Part shown: positions 10,001 to 20,700 of the stretch, piece after piece
How the letters are laid out: every line of letters begins with the position of its first letter
Numbering within the stretch: the first letter of the stretch is position 1
Source: Alteromonas sp. a30
GTDB taxonomy: Bacteria; Pseudomonadota; Gammaproteobacteria; Enterobacterales; Alteromonadaceae
Length of the DNA stretch: 64,000 bases
Direction: 5' to 3'
Assembly (NCBI RefSeq): GCF_026788005.1
Contig: NZ_JABEPE010000006.1
Coordinates: forward strand, 1 to 64,000
Notes under the pieces: generated by a model
Told to the model about the DNA's origin: nothing
Seen by the model: only the letters and a program-made list of their open reading frames with translations
Database searches by the model: none
Made by a program: the position numbers and the translations under genes

Positions 10001-10956
10001 GTTTCAATCGCCTTTTCATTCACAACAACGGTGAATTCATTCATGTTAAACGCCCAACCCGACGGTCTTGGTTGAGCTAGGAAGTTACCCTTAAAAATTT
10101 TAGCATTGACTACGTCACCTGCTTCGTTTTCCCACTCAAAGCTGCTGTCTTGCAGCAATACTTGTGTGGAGGTAATCACTGAGTTTCTCAATCCCGCCCA
10201 AAACTGGAAATTAGCTCGACTTTCAATTAGCTCATATTGGGTTGGCACAAATTCTTTCAGCCAAGGGGCAATATCAAGATCCCTTGCTTCAGCATAAAAT
10301 GTTCCCGTTAAATCCCGTTTTTCACCCTTTAAATCGAGGACAAAACGCGCCGAATTGCTTGCCAGCTCGGCAACACGCATTTCCCCAACGCCTTGGTGTC
10401 GTTTTCCATTGTTAAGCCAAGATAGCTGTTGAATTTGGATTTGCTGTTCATCTAAACGTGTTTTGATGGTGACGTGACTATCACTCACGGAGAAACGCTG
10501 TAGCTGCTCTAAAAACAGCGTTTGCAACGCATCAACAACAGGAAAATTGCTCTCTCCTCCTTGAATTTTGTCAATATCGGCTTTCATTTCCATGCCAATT
10601 AGATTGAAGCGCCTTGAGTGAACCTGACCTGTTCTTAGAGAGGTAAAAAGATCGAGTTCCACTTGTGTTTCGTCAACACTAAAAGAAATTGGAGAGTTCT
10701 TACCTTCAACGAGCGTAAGGTCTTTAAGCACAATCGCTGGGCCACGACCTTTCCACATTGCACTGATATAGCCAATTTTGATATTTGCGCCGTAGTTATC
10801 ACTTAGCCATGATTCAATAAAATCTCGCTGACTGTGCATGTAGGGAAGGGAATAGCGCAATAAACTGATTAGCAACGCCAAACCAACCGTGAAAACGGCA
10901 AGCAATAGCCATAGTTTGCGAAGAAAATACGATAAATAGTAACGACCAGTTTTCAA
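7084..10956 (-). CDS. yhdP: YhdP, AsmA-like inner-membrane lipid-transport protein
   Basis: The 1,290-residue product is close to E. coli YhdP (1,266). It has one N-terminal membrane anchor (about residues 12-35) followed by a very long periplasmic region of beta-rich repeats ending in an AsmA-like C-terminal domain (GYTDLSDKQLNYTVSVQPN) and a Pro/Glu-rich tail. YhdP, with TamB and YdbH, forms hydrophobic grooves that bridge the periplasm and move phospholipid to the outer membrane. Here it is the third-last gene of the mre operon, 54 bp after rng, with its stop overlapping the start of the nitrilase gene. Confidence 0.92.
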   Translation of the reverse strand: MKTGRYYLSYFLRKLWLLLAVFTVGLALLISLLRYSLPYMHSQRDFIESWLSDNYGANIKIGYISAMWKGRGPAIVLKDLTLVEGKNSPISFSVDETQVELDLFTSLRTGQVHSRRFNLIGMEMKADIDKIQGGESNFPVVDALQTLFLEQLQRFSVSDSHVTIKTRLDEQQIQIQQLSWLNNGKRHQGVGEMRVAELASNSARFVLDLKGEKRDLTGTFYAEARDLDIAPWLKEFVPTQYELIESRANFQFWAGLRNSVITSTQVLLQDSSFEWENEAGDVVNAKIFKGNFLAQPRPSGWAFNMNEFTVVVNEKAIETNWNGTFSRAGVLRFHNREPVKFSPVMPLLSVILGTNEASPIAALAPDLQIDKLHIELSPEQAAAQLLFSNLSFSELSSENGSSIPGVTNLKGNIHWLDKLARVQVYDDLGELRTGQMLGYNLPYDHISLDAYLDLSSDKLAVSAPSIRFQGPSLTAETSVTYRSDTKLMQLYTRLGNMDIDQAKALFPKELMGPVTNDFLKESLHAGTLSDIHSIWSGDPSEFPFKNNQGIFQAKLSLSDAQFEFDDTWPMVTELNVDLLFENEGLFMASQHARILDVTVDDIHASIPNLTEGSTLFIDVKGQTTGTLATGLVQASSLQESVGEALDHVHLSGPLDLDVDLEIPLSGENIQVKGNVNMANNPIYIPRLDLRLEQSRGAIAFNNDKVSTSALSAELWGQPISIDFVGHQGEDAYEADIDISGKWDADELTQTFHPNLNKYFDGATDWQADLRLSIPQTGFYYSMQLTSQMEGVGIALPDPIAKEAEDSRLLFLDSEGDEKTSTVRMLLGDNIKFNGILPHDKKQFSRAHLTIGEDSFIGMGIGFSVSAQLNTMTFNPWFDFVDDMLSGLPESAKGGLLSPPQRVLIKANELHFGGQQFNKVDVVAKNRDTDWDVLINAEQLRAQALVAKALYSQGMKVNADFVNIKSWNKLDEDLTQEIDFSQLPPLQVKCLQCKIDDFDLGELDFALMPTQSGMKIDRFKLKKKDGSISATGDWQIDAAGHKTNLKGSFESKDFGDFLSSLDYESGVRDSDAKIDFDLKWDQAPYQPQFATLNGNVQWRLGDGYLTEVSDNGARIFSFLSLESLIRKLTLDFRDVFAKGFFYEKMKGSFQISDGRMQTQDSEIDGAAARVKIQGYTDLSDKQLNYTVSVQPNLTSSLPVLLAWMVNPATAVAAFAFDEVITSANVVSNLKYSLTGTLSDPKVELLDKSSKSVELPAKKSPVEPSVIEPETENSVNPGLEPNSFSPFQGVNG

Positions 10957-11010
10957 AATAGTTCTGCTTAGCGCTCAATCATTTTTGGTGATACGTTGCA
11001 TTCCACACAG

Positions 11011-12477
11011 CTACATCATTACAACGTCATAATTATCCTGATTATACAGGGTCTCAGTCTGTACTTTGATTTGTTTTGAAACAAAGAGTTCCAATTCCGC
11101 TAAAACATGGGATTCTTCATCCATCAACGCATCCGCAACCGACGGTGCCGCATAAACTACGAACTTGTCCGCATCGTACGCGCGATTAACCCGTACAATT
11201 TCTCGCATAATTTCAAAGCAAACGGTTTCAACCGTTTTCACTGAACCGCGGCCTTTACAAACGGGGCATTCACCACACAAAATATGCTCCAGACTTTCAC
11301 GAGTGCGCTTACGCGTCATTTCCACCAATCCTAACTCGGTGAAACCGTGAATTTTGGTTTTTGCTCTGTCTTTGTTAAGTGCAACTTCTAGGTTCTGCAA
11401 GACTCGTCGCTGATGATTCGGTTCAATCATATCGATGAAGTCGATGATAATAATCCCACCCAAATTCCGTAAACGCAGTTGACGGGCAATAGCTTGAGTC
11501 GCCTCAATATTGGTATTAAATATGGTTTCTTCCAAATTTCGGTGTCCAACAAACGCGCCTGTGTTGATGTCAACAGTGGTCATCGCTTCCGTCTGGTCAA
11601 TAATTAAATAACCACCAGACTTAAGATCAACGCGTCTTTCCAGTGCTCGTTGTACTTCATTTTCCACATCATATAAGTCAAAGATAGGGCGCTCACCGGG
11701 ATAATATTCAAGCAACTGCTTAAATTCTGGTGCATATTCGTCCGTAAATTGCTCCAATTCTTGGAAAGCTAATTTCGAATCGATTCGAATTAAACCAAGA
11801 TCTGTGCCGACAAAATCACGCAATACGCGTCGTGCAAGCGGCAAGTCCTCGTAAAGCACATAGCTTTTTCTGCGCTTGGTACGCTCCTGAATTTTTGACC
11901 ACAAACGCCGCAAGAATTTGGCATCTTGCACCAACTCACTTTCACCTACGCCTTCAGCTGCGGTGCGAAGGATAAAGCCACCGTCGCCTTCTAGTTCAGA
12001 CATCAACTCCCGCAAACGTTCACGTTCTTGCTCATCCTCAATACGCTGAGAAACACCGATATGAGTTACGCTTGGCATGAAAACCAAATAGCGAGAAGGA
12101 ATAGTAATATCTGTCGTTAAACGGGCCCCTTTTGTGCCGATAGGATCTTTTACTACTTGCACAACAATGTTTTGCCCGTCTCGCACCAATTCTCTGATGT
12201 CTTTTTTCTCGATGGGGGGCGCATCAGGGACTTCTTCTGCAATTTCTTGATGCATCGCTATATCAGATGCATGAAGGAATGCCGCTCTTTCCAAACCAAT
12301 ATCAACAAACGCTGCCTGCATTCCGGGCAATACTCGGCTAACTTTGCCACGATAAATATTGCCAACTAGACCGCGTTTAGTATGGCGTTCAACATGGATT
12401 TCTTGTAATAAACCATTTTCGATCAACGCCACTCGGGATTCAGATGGTGTGACGTTAATCAGTAGTTCACCGCTCAT
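11011..12477 (-). CDS. rng: Ribonuclease G
   Basis: At 488 residues it has the standard length of RNase G. The N-terminal S1 RNA-binding domain (about residues 35-125, GNIYRGKVSRVLPGMQAAFVDIG) is followed by the RNase E/G catalytic core with the magnesium-binding aspartates in TTVDINTG and IIIIDFIDM. The Zn-link cysteines are in CGECPVCKGRG. RNase G matures the 5' end of 16S rRNA and turns over some mRNAs in the cytosol. The gene starts 11 bp inside maf and belongs to the mreBCD-maf-rng arrangement widespread in Gammaproteobacteria. Confidence 0.96.
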   Translation of the reverse strand: MSGELLINVTPSESRVALIENGLLQEIHVERHTKRGLVGNIYRGKVSRVLPGMQAAFVDIGLERAAFLHASDIAMHQEIAEEVPDAPPIEKKDIRELVRDGQNIVVQVVKDPIGTKGARLTTDITIPSRYLVFMPSVTHIGVSQRIEDEQERERLRELMSELEGDGGFILRTAAEGVGESELVQDAKFLRRLWSKIQERTKRRKSYVLYEDLPLARRVLRDFVGTDLGLIRIDSKLAFQELEQFTDEYAPEFKQLLEYYPGERPIFDLYDVENEVQRALERRVDLKSGGYLIIDQTEAMTTVDINTGAFVGHRNLEETIFNTNIEATQAIARQLRLRNLGGIIIIDFIDMIEPNHQRRVLQNLEVALNKDRAKTKIHGFTELGLVEMTRKRTRESLEHILCGECPVCKGRGSVKTVETVCFEIMREIVRVNRAYDADKFVVYAAPSVADALMDEESHVLAELELFVSKQIKVQTETLYNQDNYDVVMM

Positions 12478-13063
12478 GAGGGGTTATTCCTGTGTGTTTT
12501 AGCAATCTAACTGTCTCATACAAAGGTAATCCGACTACGGCGCTATAACTACCTTTAATCTGTTTCACAAATTGTCCGCCTAAGCCCTGAATGGCATAAC
12601 CGCCCGCTTTATCTTGCGGTTCACCCGTTTGCCAATACCAGTGTGAATCGGCTTCGCTGATAACACCAAACTCAACCTCGGTAGTCACAACCTCAGCAAA
12701 AGTACCTGTTGGAGTGCTAACAGCTATTGAGGTATGAACATAATGTGTTGTATTCGACATCAACTGCTGCATTTGCAAAAAATCGTTTAAATCTTGGGGT
12801 TTTACCAGTACCTGACCATTAATCTCCCCAATGGTATCTGAGCCTAAAACGACGCACTCTGAGTTCGACTGAGAAGCTTGCTGTTGGTTCCAAACTGTTT
12901 CTGATTTTAACTTCGCCATACGCAGTACGTATTGCAATGGCGGCTCATCTTCAAGAGGCGTTTCGTCAACATCAGCGGGACATGTTATGAAATTAACGCC
13001 AACCTGATTAAGCAATTCAGCGCGCCGTGGAGATTGAGATGCAAGTATTAATTGAGGAGACAT
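12467..13063 (-). CDS. maf: Maf family nucleoside triphosphate pyrophosphatase (YhdE type)
   Basis: The 198-residue protein opens with the Maf signature LASQSPRRAELLNQVG and has VLGSDTIGEINGQVLVKP and GGYAIQGLGGQFVKQIKGSYSAV in order. YhdE-type Maf proteins hydrolyse dTTP and UTP (and modified pyrimidine nucleotides) as house-cleaning enzymes. It follows mreD by 18 bp and overlaps rng by 11 bp. Confidence 0.94.
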   Translation of the reverse strand: MSPQLILASQSPRRAELLNQVGVNFITCPADVDETPLEDEPPLQYVLRMAKLKSETVWNQQQASQSNSECVVLGSDTIGEINGQVLVKPQDLNDFLQMQQLMSNTTHYVHTSIAVSTPTGTFAEVVTTEVEFGVISEADSHWYWQTGEPQDKAGGYAIQGLGGQFVKQIKGSYSAVVGLPLYETVRLLKHTGITPHER

Positions 13064-13081
13064 TATCTACCCTAAAGGATT

Positions 13082-13561
13082 TTAGGAAACCCGGAATTGC
13101 CTTCTCATTTTACGCAGTAAAAGGAAAATCCAAGGCCAGAAAACCATACCTGTAATAACAGGCCACAAGAATTCAAAGTTAAAGTTCAAATCGGTAAGTA
13201 ATCTAAGTAACCAGAAAACAATCAAATGATATAGCGCGGACAATAATCCAATAATGATGGCCTGCTGCCATACGGAATAATTTCTTAAACGCAAATAGTT
13301 AGCGGCAAGGATATACGTTACGGCACAAAGCGCTAAGCTGTGCACACCAAGAGTCGTGCCAAGCAATACATCAAGTAGCAAACCATTAATAAAAGCAACG
13401 CCTACATTGACTCGATTAGGCAATGCCAAGGTCCAATAGGCAATCACCAGATACACCCAGTCTGGCCTAAATGGGTCAACGACAGGAGGCATTGGCATAA
13501 TCTGAAACATTAAAGCCAACACCAAACTAATACCAATAATATAGTGTCTTATCTGAAACAT
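13082..13561 (-). CDS. mreD: Rod shape-determining protein MreD
   Basis: A 159-residue integral membrane protein with about five hydrophobic segments (for example residues 8-25, 36-50 and 100-118). It carries the family pattern around FRPDWVYLVIAYWTLALPNRV and FINGLLLDVLLGTTLGVHSL. MreD is the membrane partner of MreC in the elongasome that directs side-wall peptidoglycan synthesis. Its start overlaps the mreC stop by one base and maf follows after 18 bp. Confidence 0.93.
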   Translation of the reverse strand: MFQIRHYIIGISLVLALMFQIMPMPPVVDPFRPDWVYLVIAYWTLALPNRVNVGVAFINGLLLDVLLGTTLGVHSLALCAVTYILAANYLRLRNYSVWQQAIIIGLLSALYHLIVFWLLRLLTDLNFNFEFLWPVITGMVFWPWIFLLLRKMRRQFRVS

Positions 13562-14463
13562 TAGGAAACAGGCTCCTGCGTTTTGCTAGGGCTTTCGCCA
13601 TCAGCATCATCGCCAAAGGTCGGCGACGCAGGGTCGGTAGGCGCATCGCTTGGCCACAGAAGTAACAGGTATTTCAATCGATCTAAGCGTGCAGCAGGTT
13701 CTGCCTTGATGGAGGCAAAAGGCCGTGATTCGTCGCGTATAACGGACGTTACCTTGGCAACGGGATACCCCTCAGGGAAAACATTACCTAATCCAGACGA
13801 AATGAGAATATCACCGGCTTTTATATCGGTACTGTGAGCTACGTGGTCGATAACCAGCTCATCCAAATCCCCTGAGCCTGAAGCGATTAAACGAACATCA
13901 TTTCTTGCCAAGCGAGTTGGTGTGGCATGGGTAATATCGGAAATCAAAAGAATACGACTATTAGTTGTTGCCACTTGCAACACCTGCCCAACGATACCGT
14001 GCTCATCCAACACAGCCTGCCCCTGATAAACCCCATGTATAGCACCTTTATCAATGACTATTTGTTTACTGTATGGGTTGTTATCAACCGCCATCAGTTC
14101 AGCGACCATTTTGCGAGCATTTTCACGAACAGGTGAACCAAGCAAGGTACGTAAACGATCGTTTTCTCGCTTTAGGAACTGGTAACGTAGGTTTTCTTCA
14201 CTCATCAATGTTGCCTGATGAGTTAGTCGAGCATTTTCTTCAAGAAGTTGTCGCTTTGAGGTGAGTTCTCTAGCAAGCCAGTTAAGCGCATCACTCGGTA
14301 TATTGGCAACATACTGCAGGGGAGCAACCAAGGAATTCAGGTATACACGCGCAAAACGGAAGCTATCCAGTCGATGATCCATAACCATTAGCGCCAAAGA
14401 CAATATGATGCCCATGACGAGCCGACTATTTAACGAGGGACCCCGACTGAATATGTTGTCCAT
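13561..14463 (-). CDS. mreC: Rod shape-determining protein MreC
   Basis: The 300-residue bitopic protein has an N-terminal cytoplasmic stretch and a membrane helix near residues 15-32. A periplasmic coiled coil follows (about 63-110, REL..KRQLLEENARLTHQ), then the beta-rich MreC domain (VDNNPYSKQIVIDKGAIHGV to FASIKAEPAARLDRL). The acidic and proline-rich C-terminal tail is variable in the family. MreC links MreB filaments to PBP2/RodA. It lies 44 bp after mreB and overlaps mreD by one base. Confidence 0.95.
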   Translation of the reverse strand: MDNIFSRGPSLNSRLVMGIILSLALMVMDHRLDSFRFARVYLNSLVAPLQYVANIPSDALNWLARELTSKRQLLEENARLTHQATLMSEENLRYQFLKRENDRLRTLLGSPVRENARKMVAELMAVDNNPYSKQIVIDKGAIHGVYQGQAVLDEHGIVGQVLQVATTNSRILLISDITHATPTRLARNDVRLIASGSGDLDELVIDHVAHSTDIKAGDILISSGLGNVFPEGYPVAKVTSVIRDESRPFASIKAEPAARLDRLKYLLLLWPSDAPTDPASPTFGDDADGESPSKTQEPVS

Positions 14464-14507
14464 AAATTAAGCGTTATCACTTTTGTGAGCACAAAGATCA
14501 GTTAGCA

Positions 14508-15572
<1,065 letters not shown>

Positions 15573-15576
15573 TTAG

Positions 15577-15604
15577 GTTATATGAAAATTCGCTAACTTT
15601 ACCA
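15577..15604 (-). promoter_or_regulatory. Weak candidate promoter of mreB
   Basis: Minus strand TGGTAA (15599-15604), a 16-bp spacer and TATAAC (15577-15582) sit about 30 bp upstream of the mreB start. The -10 matches five of six consensus bases, the -35 only three. The placement, just after the terminator of the preceding gene, suits an mre operon promoter. Confidence 0.3.
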
Positions 15605-15646
15605 CGCCGCTGAGATTCAGCAAGCAGTAGAGTGTAGAGTAAAGAA

Positions 15647-15676
15647 TAAAAAATCCCGGTGGCAATGACCGGGATT
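15647..15676 (-). terminator. Rho-independent terminator after the SUMF1-fold gene
   Basis: A 9-bp perfect inverted repeat (AATCCCGGT / ACCGGGATT) with a 7-base loop is followed on the minus strand by TTTTTATTCTTT. It begins just past the stop codon at 15683 and isolates this gene from mreB. Confidence 0.85.
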
Positions 15677-15682
15677 CAGATA

Positions 15683-17563
15683 TTACTGCTCTCTTAAAAC
15701 TCGGAATCCTACGTAGTTTGATCTAAATGTAGGATCAAGTTCCATTCGAGTCGAGGCTCTGGCTAAACGAGGAGCAAAGTTCCAAGCTCCACCTCTTACT
15801 ACAGCGCCGCTTTGAGAACGATGACTGACAGTCCATTCCCAAACGTTACCCACTGTATCAAACAAACCAAACTCATTTCGCTCGAAGTTGCTAACAGGTG
15901 CCGCGCTCACATTTGACCATTGACTACCACACCAGCCACAATTTGCATTATCGGTACCAACACCTTCGCCCCACCAATAGTCGGTTTCAGTGCCAGCGCG
16001 AGCGGAGTATTCCCACTCAGACTCCATTGGTAAGCGATAAGTTTGCTCGCTTGAAGAACTTAACCAGTCTACATAGGCTTGTGCATCTTTAAGGCTAACG
16101 CATACGACCGGATGTTCTTTCGATTGCGTATACCCCGGAGAGCGCCAGTTCAGATTTTCCTGCCACACAGGACGCCCACCCTCGTAGTAAGCACAGCCCT
16201 TTCCTTTTTCCGCATCAGTTACATAGCTTGTTGCTGATACAAAATGTTGGAACTGCTCTACGGTAATTTCGGTTTCACTCACCCCAAAGGAATGCGAGAT
16301 TTCTTTACTTTCAACCGGGCGTTCGTTTTCTAGACCATGACCTGCGATGTCCCCCATACGGAAAGAACCAGCGGGAACAACAACTAAATCGGGTCCATTA
16401 ATATCGCCTGCGAGAATGTCTTGAATTCGCTCACCTTTGTTGAAAGAGTATTGTGAACGATTCAATTCAACTTTGAGTGTACGGCTATCTTCAAGGTTAA
16501 CCGTTTGTTTATACGTTTCGTAGCCACGCTTAACCACTTCAATATCATGCTCACCAGAGGGCAACATAATTTGCAAACGCGTTGAGCCATAACTAACGCC
16601 ATCAATGAATACTTCATCATCATATACATTGGAACGAACGGTAAGCTCGTACATCACTGATTCGTCGGTTTGCACACCACTTTCAGTTGTGGGAGCTTCA
16701 AACTGCTTCACCGTGGTTGTTTCTTTATCTAGTGCACAATAACGACCATCTAAGCCAAGTAATTCGCAACCTTCGTTACGTTGCAAATTACCTTTCACTT
16801 CCACTGCCATAGATACAGAATAGTTACCTAAGCCGCTGAAGTTATTATTGGTAATTTCACTACGAATAATTTGAACATGAGCATCCGAATATGGGCGACG
16901 TTTTAACGCCTCTGTAGATTCAGACAATCCATCATAAAGCTTATCAAGGTAGCGTTTTGATGCTTTCTGTTTCGCTAGGGACTTGCCGCGCTCCATACAC
17001 TTAGCAAGTGTTTCTTCACGGTCACATGCAATATTGTGATCAACCGATACAACATCTTGACGATTAAATTCTTCAAATAATCGATCAAGGCGAGCGCTAT
17101 TCAGTTGTTCTCTTAAGCCTTCCAACTTATTCAGTAAGCTATGCTTTGAGAGGCGGCGTAGTTCCACGTCCTGCAATTGTTTTTGCCAATCATTGTATTT
17201 TGCAGTGATGGCATCTTTCACTTCTTTATGCGTTTTCACGGCGGAGAGATAAGTTTGACGAACGTCGGTAATATCCAATGTTGGATCTTCTACCATACGC
17301 TCATATTGAACATTCATTTCGTTCAAAGCGGACTGCCTTTTGGATTCAGCCGTCACTGCTTTTTCACGTAAGGATTCCAGTTCTTGCTCCAATTGCTTGG
17401 CGGTAGCAATTTGAACTTCTAAGTCTTTATTGTAGTTGTCAAATTCAGCTTGTCGCTCTTGGATTTGTAGCCTGATCTCTTCTACAGATAGATCCGCTGC
17501 AAACACAAAAGATGAAGAGAAAGCGACAGTAACTGCCAAGGCTAAATGTGCTATTCGATTCAT
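15683..17563 (-). CDS. Exported coiled-coil / PEGA / SUMF1-fold protein
   Basis: This 626-residue protein has a signal peptide (cleavage near VFA-ADL), a long helical coiled coil (about residues 25-170), a PEGA domain (about 305-370, with VFIDGVSYGSTRLQIMLPSG) and a C-terminal SUMF1/FGE-sulfatase fold (about 392-626). The last contains the family landmarks VPAGSFRMGD, YRLPMESEWEYSARAG, GLFDTVGNVWEWT and RGGAWNFAPR. The paired cysteines that catalyse formylglycine formation in true FGE are absent after RGGAWN, so it is probably a binding or structural member of the fold. It lies between mshQ and mreB on the same strand with its own terminator. Function unknown; a link to MSHA is inferred only from position. 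Confidence 0.8.
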   Translation of the reverse strand: MNRIAHLALAVTVAFSSSFVFAADLSVEEIRLQIQERQAEFDNYNKDLEVQIATAKQLEQELESLREKAVTAESKRQSALNEMNVQYERMVEDPTLDITDVRQTYLSAVKTHKEVKDAITAKYNDWQKQLQDVELRRLSKHSLLNKLEGLREQLNSARLDRLFEEFNRQDVVSVDHNIACDREETLAKCMERGKSLAKQKASKRYLDKLYDGLSESTEALKRRPYSDAHVQIIRSEITNNNFSGLGNYSVSMAVEVKGNLQRNEGCELLGLDGRYCALDKETTTVKQFEAPTTESGVQTDESVMYELTVRSNVYDDEVFIDGVSYGSTRLQIMLPSGEHDIEVVKRGYETYKQTVNLEDSRTLKVELNRSQYSFNKGERIQDILAGDINGPDLVVVPAGSFRMGDIAGHGLENERPVESKEISHSFGVSETEITVEQFQHFVSATSYVTDAEKGKGCAYYEGGRPVWQENLNWRSPGYTQSKEHPVVCVSLKDAQAYVDWLSSSSEQTYRLPMESEWEYSARAGTETDYWWGEGVGTDNANCGWCGSQWSNVSAAPVSNFERNEFGLFDTVGNVWEWTVSHRSQSGAVVRGGAWNFAPRLARASTRMELDPTFRSNYVGFRVLREQ

Positions 17564-17619
17564 TATTCCGTTCCAAACATAATGTTTTGCCCCCTTGCGG
17601 CAAATACGGATTTATTTTT

Positions 17620-17648
17620 ATTATGGTGCAGAACATGGCAATTGACAG
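17620..17648 (-). promoter_or_regulatory. Candidate promoter of the SUMF1-fold gene
   Basis: Minus-strand CTGTCA (17643-17648), a 17-bp spacer and CATAAT (17620-17625) lie about 57 bp upstream of the start at 17563. They match four and five of six consensus bases. It suggests the gene is transcribed separately from mshQ. Confidence 0.35.
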
Positions 17649-17749
17649 GCATTTTCCCGCCGTTCCCACAACAATGCCCTATGCTATTGACTTGTCGAGT
17701 AAAGCGCAAGTTTTAGCTGGACCAAGTGTAATTTTATCCTAATTTTTAA

Positions 17750-20700
17750 TTATCTAAACACTTCTCGCCAATGAATTATCCGATCATTTCCTCTGAACTG
17801 ACCAAATGAGGCGACAGCGCTTGGATTTTCAGGTCCTGAACCATTCCAATTAAACTGTAAGAAAAGCAAATCTGCGGGAATTTGGTATTCGATAGGGATC
17901 TCCCGTATCGATCCAAATGCGTCAATTTGCATCATCCCCGCGGTATTTGACGTAACTCCAGCATCTAATATTCCGTCTCCAAAAGTCGTAATAGCACTCG
18001 AAGAGTCTTTACTAACTAAGTTGATAGCATCAAAGGTAGTGCAAGAATCTTGAGTGTTCACCACCCAATCATTGCCATCAAAATATTGCACACCAAAAGG
18101 TACGCTTAAGTCTTGGTTTTCTGGACCAAAGGCATTAGCCAATACAAACCTTCCTTCTCGTAATTCAACACCCGAAGTTAATGGGCCAAACTCAAACTGT
18201 GCTGGGGCTCCTTCTAGCCCAACACCATTCGCATCCGTTAAATCTCCACTGGGAATACGAAGCGCAATATCATAATCGGCGCCCGCTATAAGGGGGGCTG
18301 AAACAGCTCCCTGTTTCGGCACATTAAATGTGTCAGCGCCACTAATAGTCATCCTAAAGGCAGCATCAAAATCAGCCGCGCCACTTAGTGTAACGCTTCC
18401 AGCCGCATTGATGGATAAAGTCCTTGAATTAATGCTCTCAATGTAAGTACGATTGCTCAACAAACCCACGGATGCAAAGGCAAACACTCCTCCACCAATA
18501 CCACTATCGTAATATTGCGTTGGCACACCGCCATTATTATAGGCTTGTAAATCAATTTCTGTTCCGGGTGGGCTTGAGAAATTCTGTCCTAGGTAGTGAA
18601 TATTGCCGCAGAAGGCCCCGTAACTATGATCCACATTTTCAACTCGGAAATAGGCTGGAATGAACTTCACTTCTCTATCGGAAGGCGAAATAACGGAACT
18701 TGTCAGAAGTTGCCCAAAGTAATTGATGTCCGCAACATCGAACAAAGTATTTCCAGCCTCAGAATAAGCAACAGGCAAAGCACCAATCCCGTCCTCAAAA
18801 TCAAGCGGACTTGTTAGCGGATCAAAGCTTGTTAAGCGGCGTTTTGCTGCACCACTTCCATCAGAAACACCAACGCCATCTCGTACTGTTGTGAAATAGT
18901 CGGAGGTTAAGTTACCTGTAAAACTAATTCCGCTCGGCAATGTATTGGGCAAAGTGCGTTCCATGGCAATATGTAGCTGCCCCGGTTGATAGTTAGGTAA
19001 TACAACGCCGTTGGATAAGGCCGTAATTTGCAAGTTCGTATTCGTCCCCGCAATAGCAACAGCGTCGGTTGCGAGCCGAAGTGTTTCGGGATACACCACA
19101 ACGGTTTTTGAAACCGTGGCAGTGCCCACTTTAATATGAATGGTTATTTGGCCTGCATCGTTGTATTGCAGACTACCTAGCGTAATTCCATTGGTGGAAT
19201 CAAAGTTGTCTCCTGTGCTCACGTAGCTTAATGCCTCGCCTGCATTGACTTTAGGAACGACCACTCCGTCCAGATAAAATTCGTTACCCGCTGTGGTACT
19301 ACAGGTAGCAGGAGAATTACATTCGATGGCGATTTCAACCGGTATATCGGTTGGATAGTTATTGCAGACGTTGTCTGCAACAACGCCAAATGTACCTTCA
19401 AAAGGGGTGACGGAAAGCTGGTTAGGAATGGCCGAATCATTGCCGTCTACCAGTAATTTTAGGGACAGATCGTCAAAGGTTAGTTCACAGTTTTCTGTAC
19501 TACACGTTAGCGGATTGAACGCCATCGGCATCGTGTTTGCTAACGAAAGTGTCACGGTTTTAGGCTCAAATAGTCCCCAATCATAACTGGCCGTGCCATT
19601 CGTCAATGCTAAGGATGAGACGATGATGGACTCGCTTCCAACGCTATCCGTATAGCGAATATCAACACTGGAGCCAACATCAGCGAGTAAAGAGCACGAC
19701 TCATCAGCACACGCTCTAACGGTGAGTGTACTTAAGCTACACACAGAACCAGGATTGCTATATGACAGATCATAATGATGCACTTCTAATGGACAATCAG
19801 TCACATCGTCTTTATCAGCTTCTATTTGGGTTTCGCTTTGCACATAATTATATATTCTAACGTTGTCGAACTGCCCATCAGCCGAGCTATTCGATACATT
19901 ATTGTTAGCGTAACTATCACCAATGATTAAATGAGACAGGTTTGCTACGCTCGACGATACAAATCCGTTTTGCTGTGTGTACTCCCGATTTTCACTGTTA
20001 GAACGTATATAAAGCTTGAGTCTCCCTGCGTTTAAATCCCATGTAACAGCAATGAAAGCCCATTGATCCGCGGGAATGGACAAACCTGAAGACGAGAAAA
20101 TATCATAGCTTCTGCCAAAATTATCATTCATTGAGAAACGAATACTGCCGTTTCTTCTTAATCGCATGAAGAAACGAGCGGAATCGGTGGTGGTAGCATC
20201 GAATAATGTTCGTCCTCCTTCTGAAGAACCCGAATGAGTATCCCACGCGGTATTGGATTTATACCAAAATGAGATCGTCCCTTTAGTGCCTACATCATCT
20301 CGGATATTAATACCTGTATCGAGTGCATCGGTTTGTGAGGAATTGACACTGTTATCTGGGACGTTCATTGCTCGACAAGATTTTTCGGGATTCGGGAAAA
20401 CAGGGGAAACACTACCCAAAGGTGAACCGTTAAAGTGACTCATTGTGTCGATAATGGAGTTGACGCTAGGCCAATTTGCTTCTTCAAATTGGTAATACGC
20501 CACAGGCTGAAGATTACACTGAGTACAGGTGTAAGGAGACTGGTTATAGACTTCACTGACAAATGCCGCTTTGGGTTGCCATGTGCTATAAAAACGCACA
20601 TCGTCCATATCGCCGTTAAAAAAGTCCGATAGCGTTTGTGGCTCCGAAACACTATCACCTGAGTAAATCGCACTAGCGCCCAAAATAATCGGCTCTGGAT

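Noticed and set aside
15683-17563. SUMF1-fold C-terminus as the variable protein of a diversity-generating retroelement
   Set aside because: DGR targets often have this fold, but there is no reverse transcriptase gene and no second copy of the C-terminal coding region as template repeat in the window.
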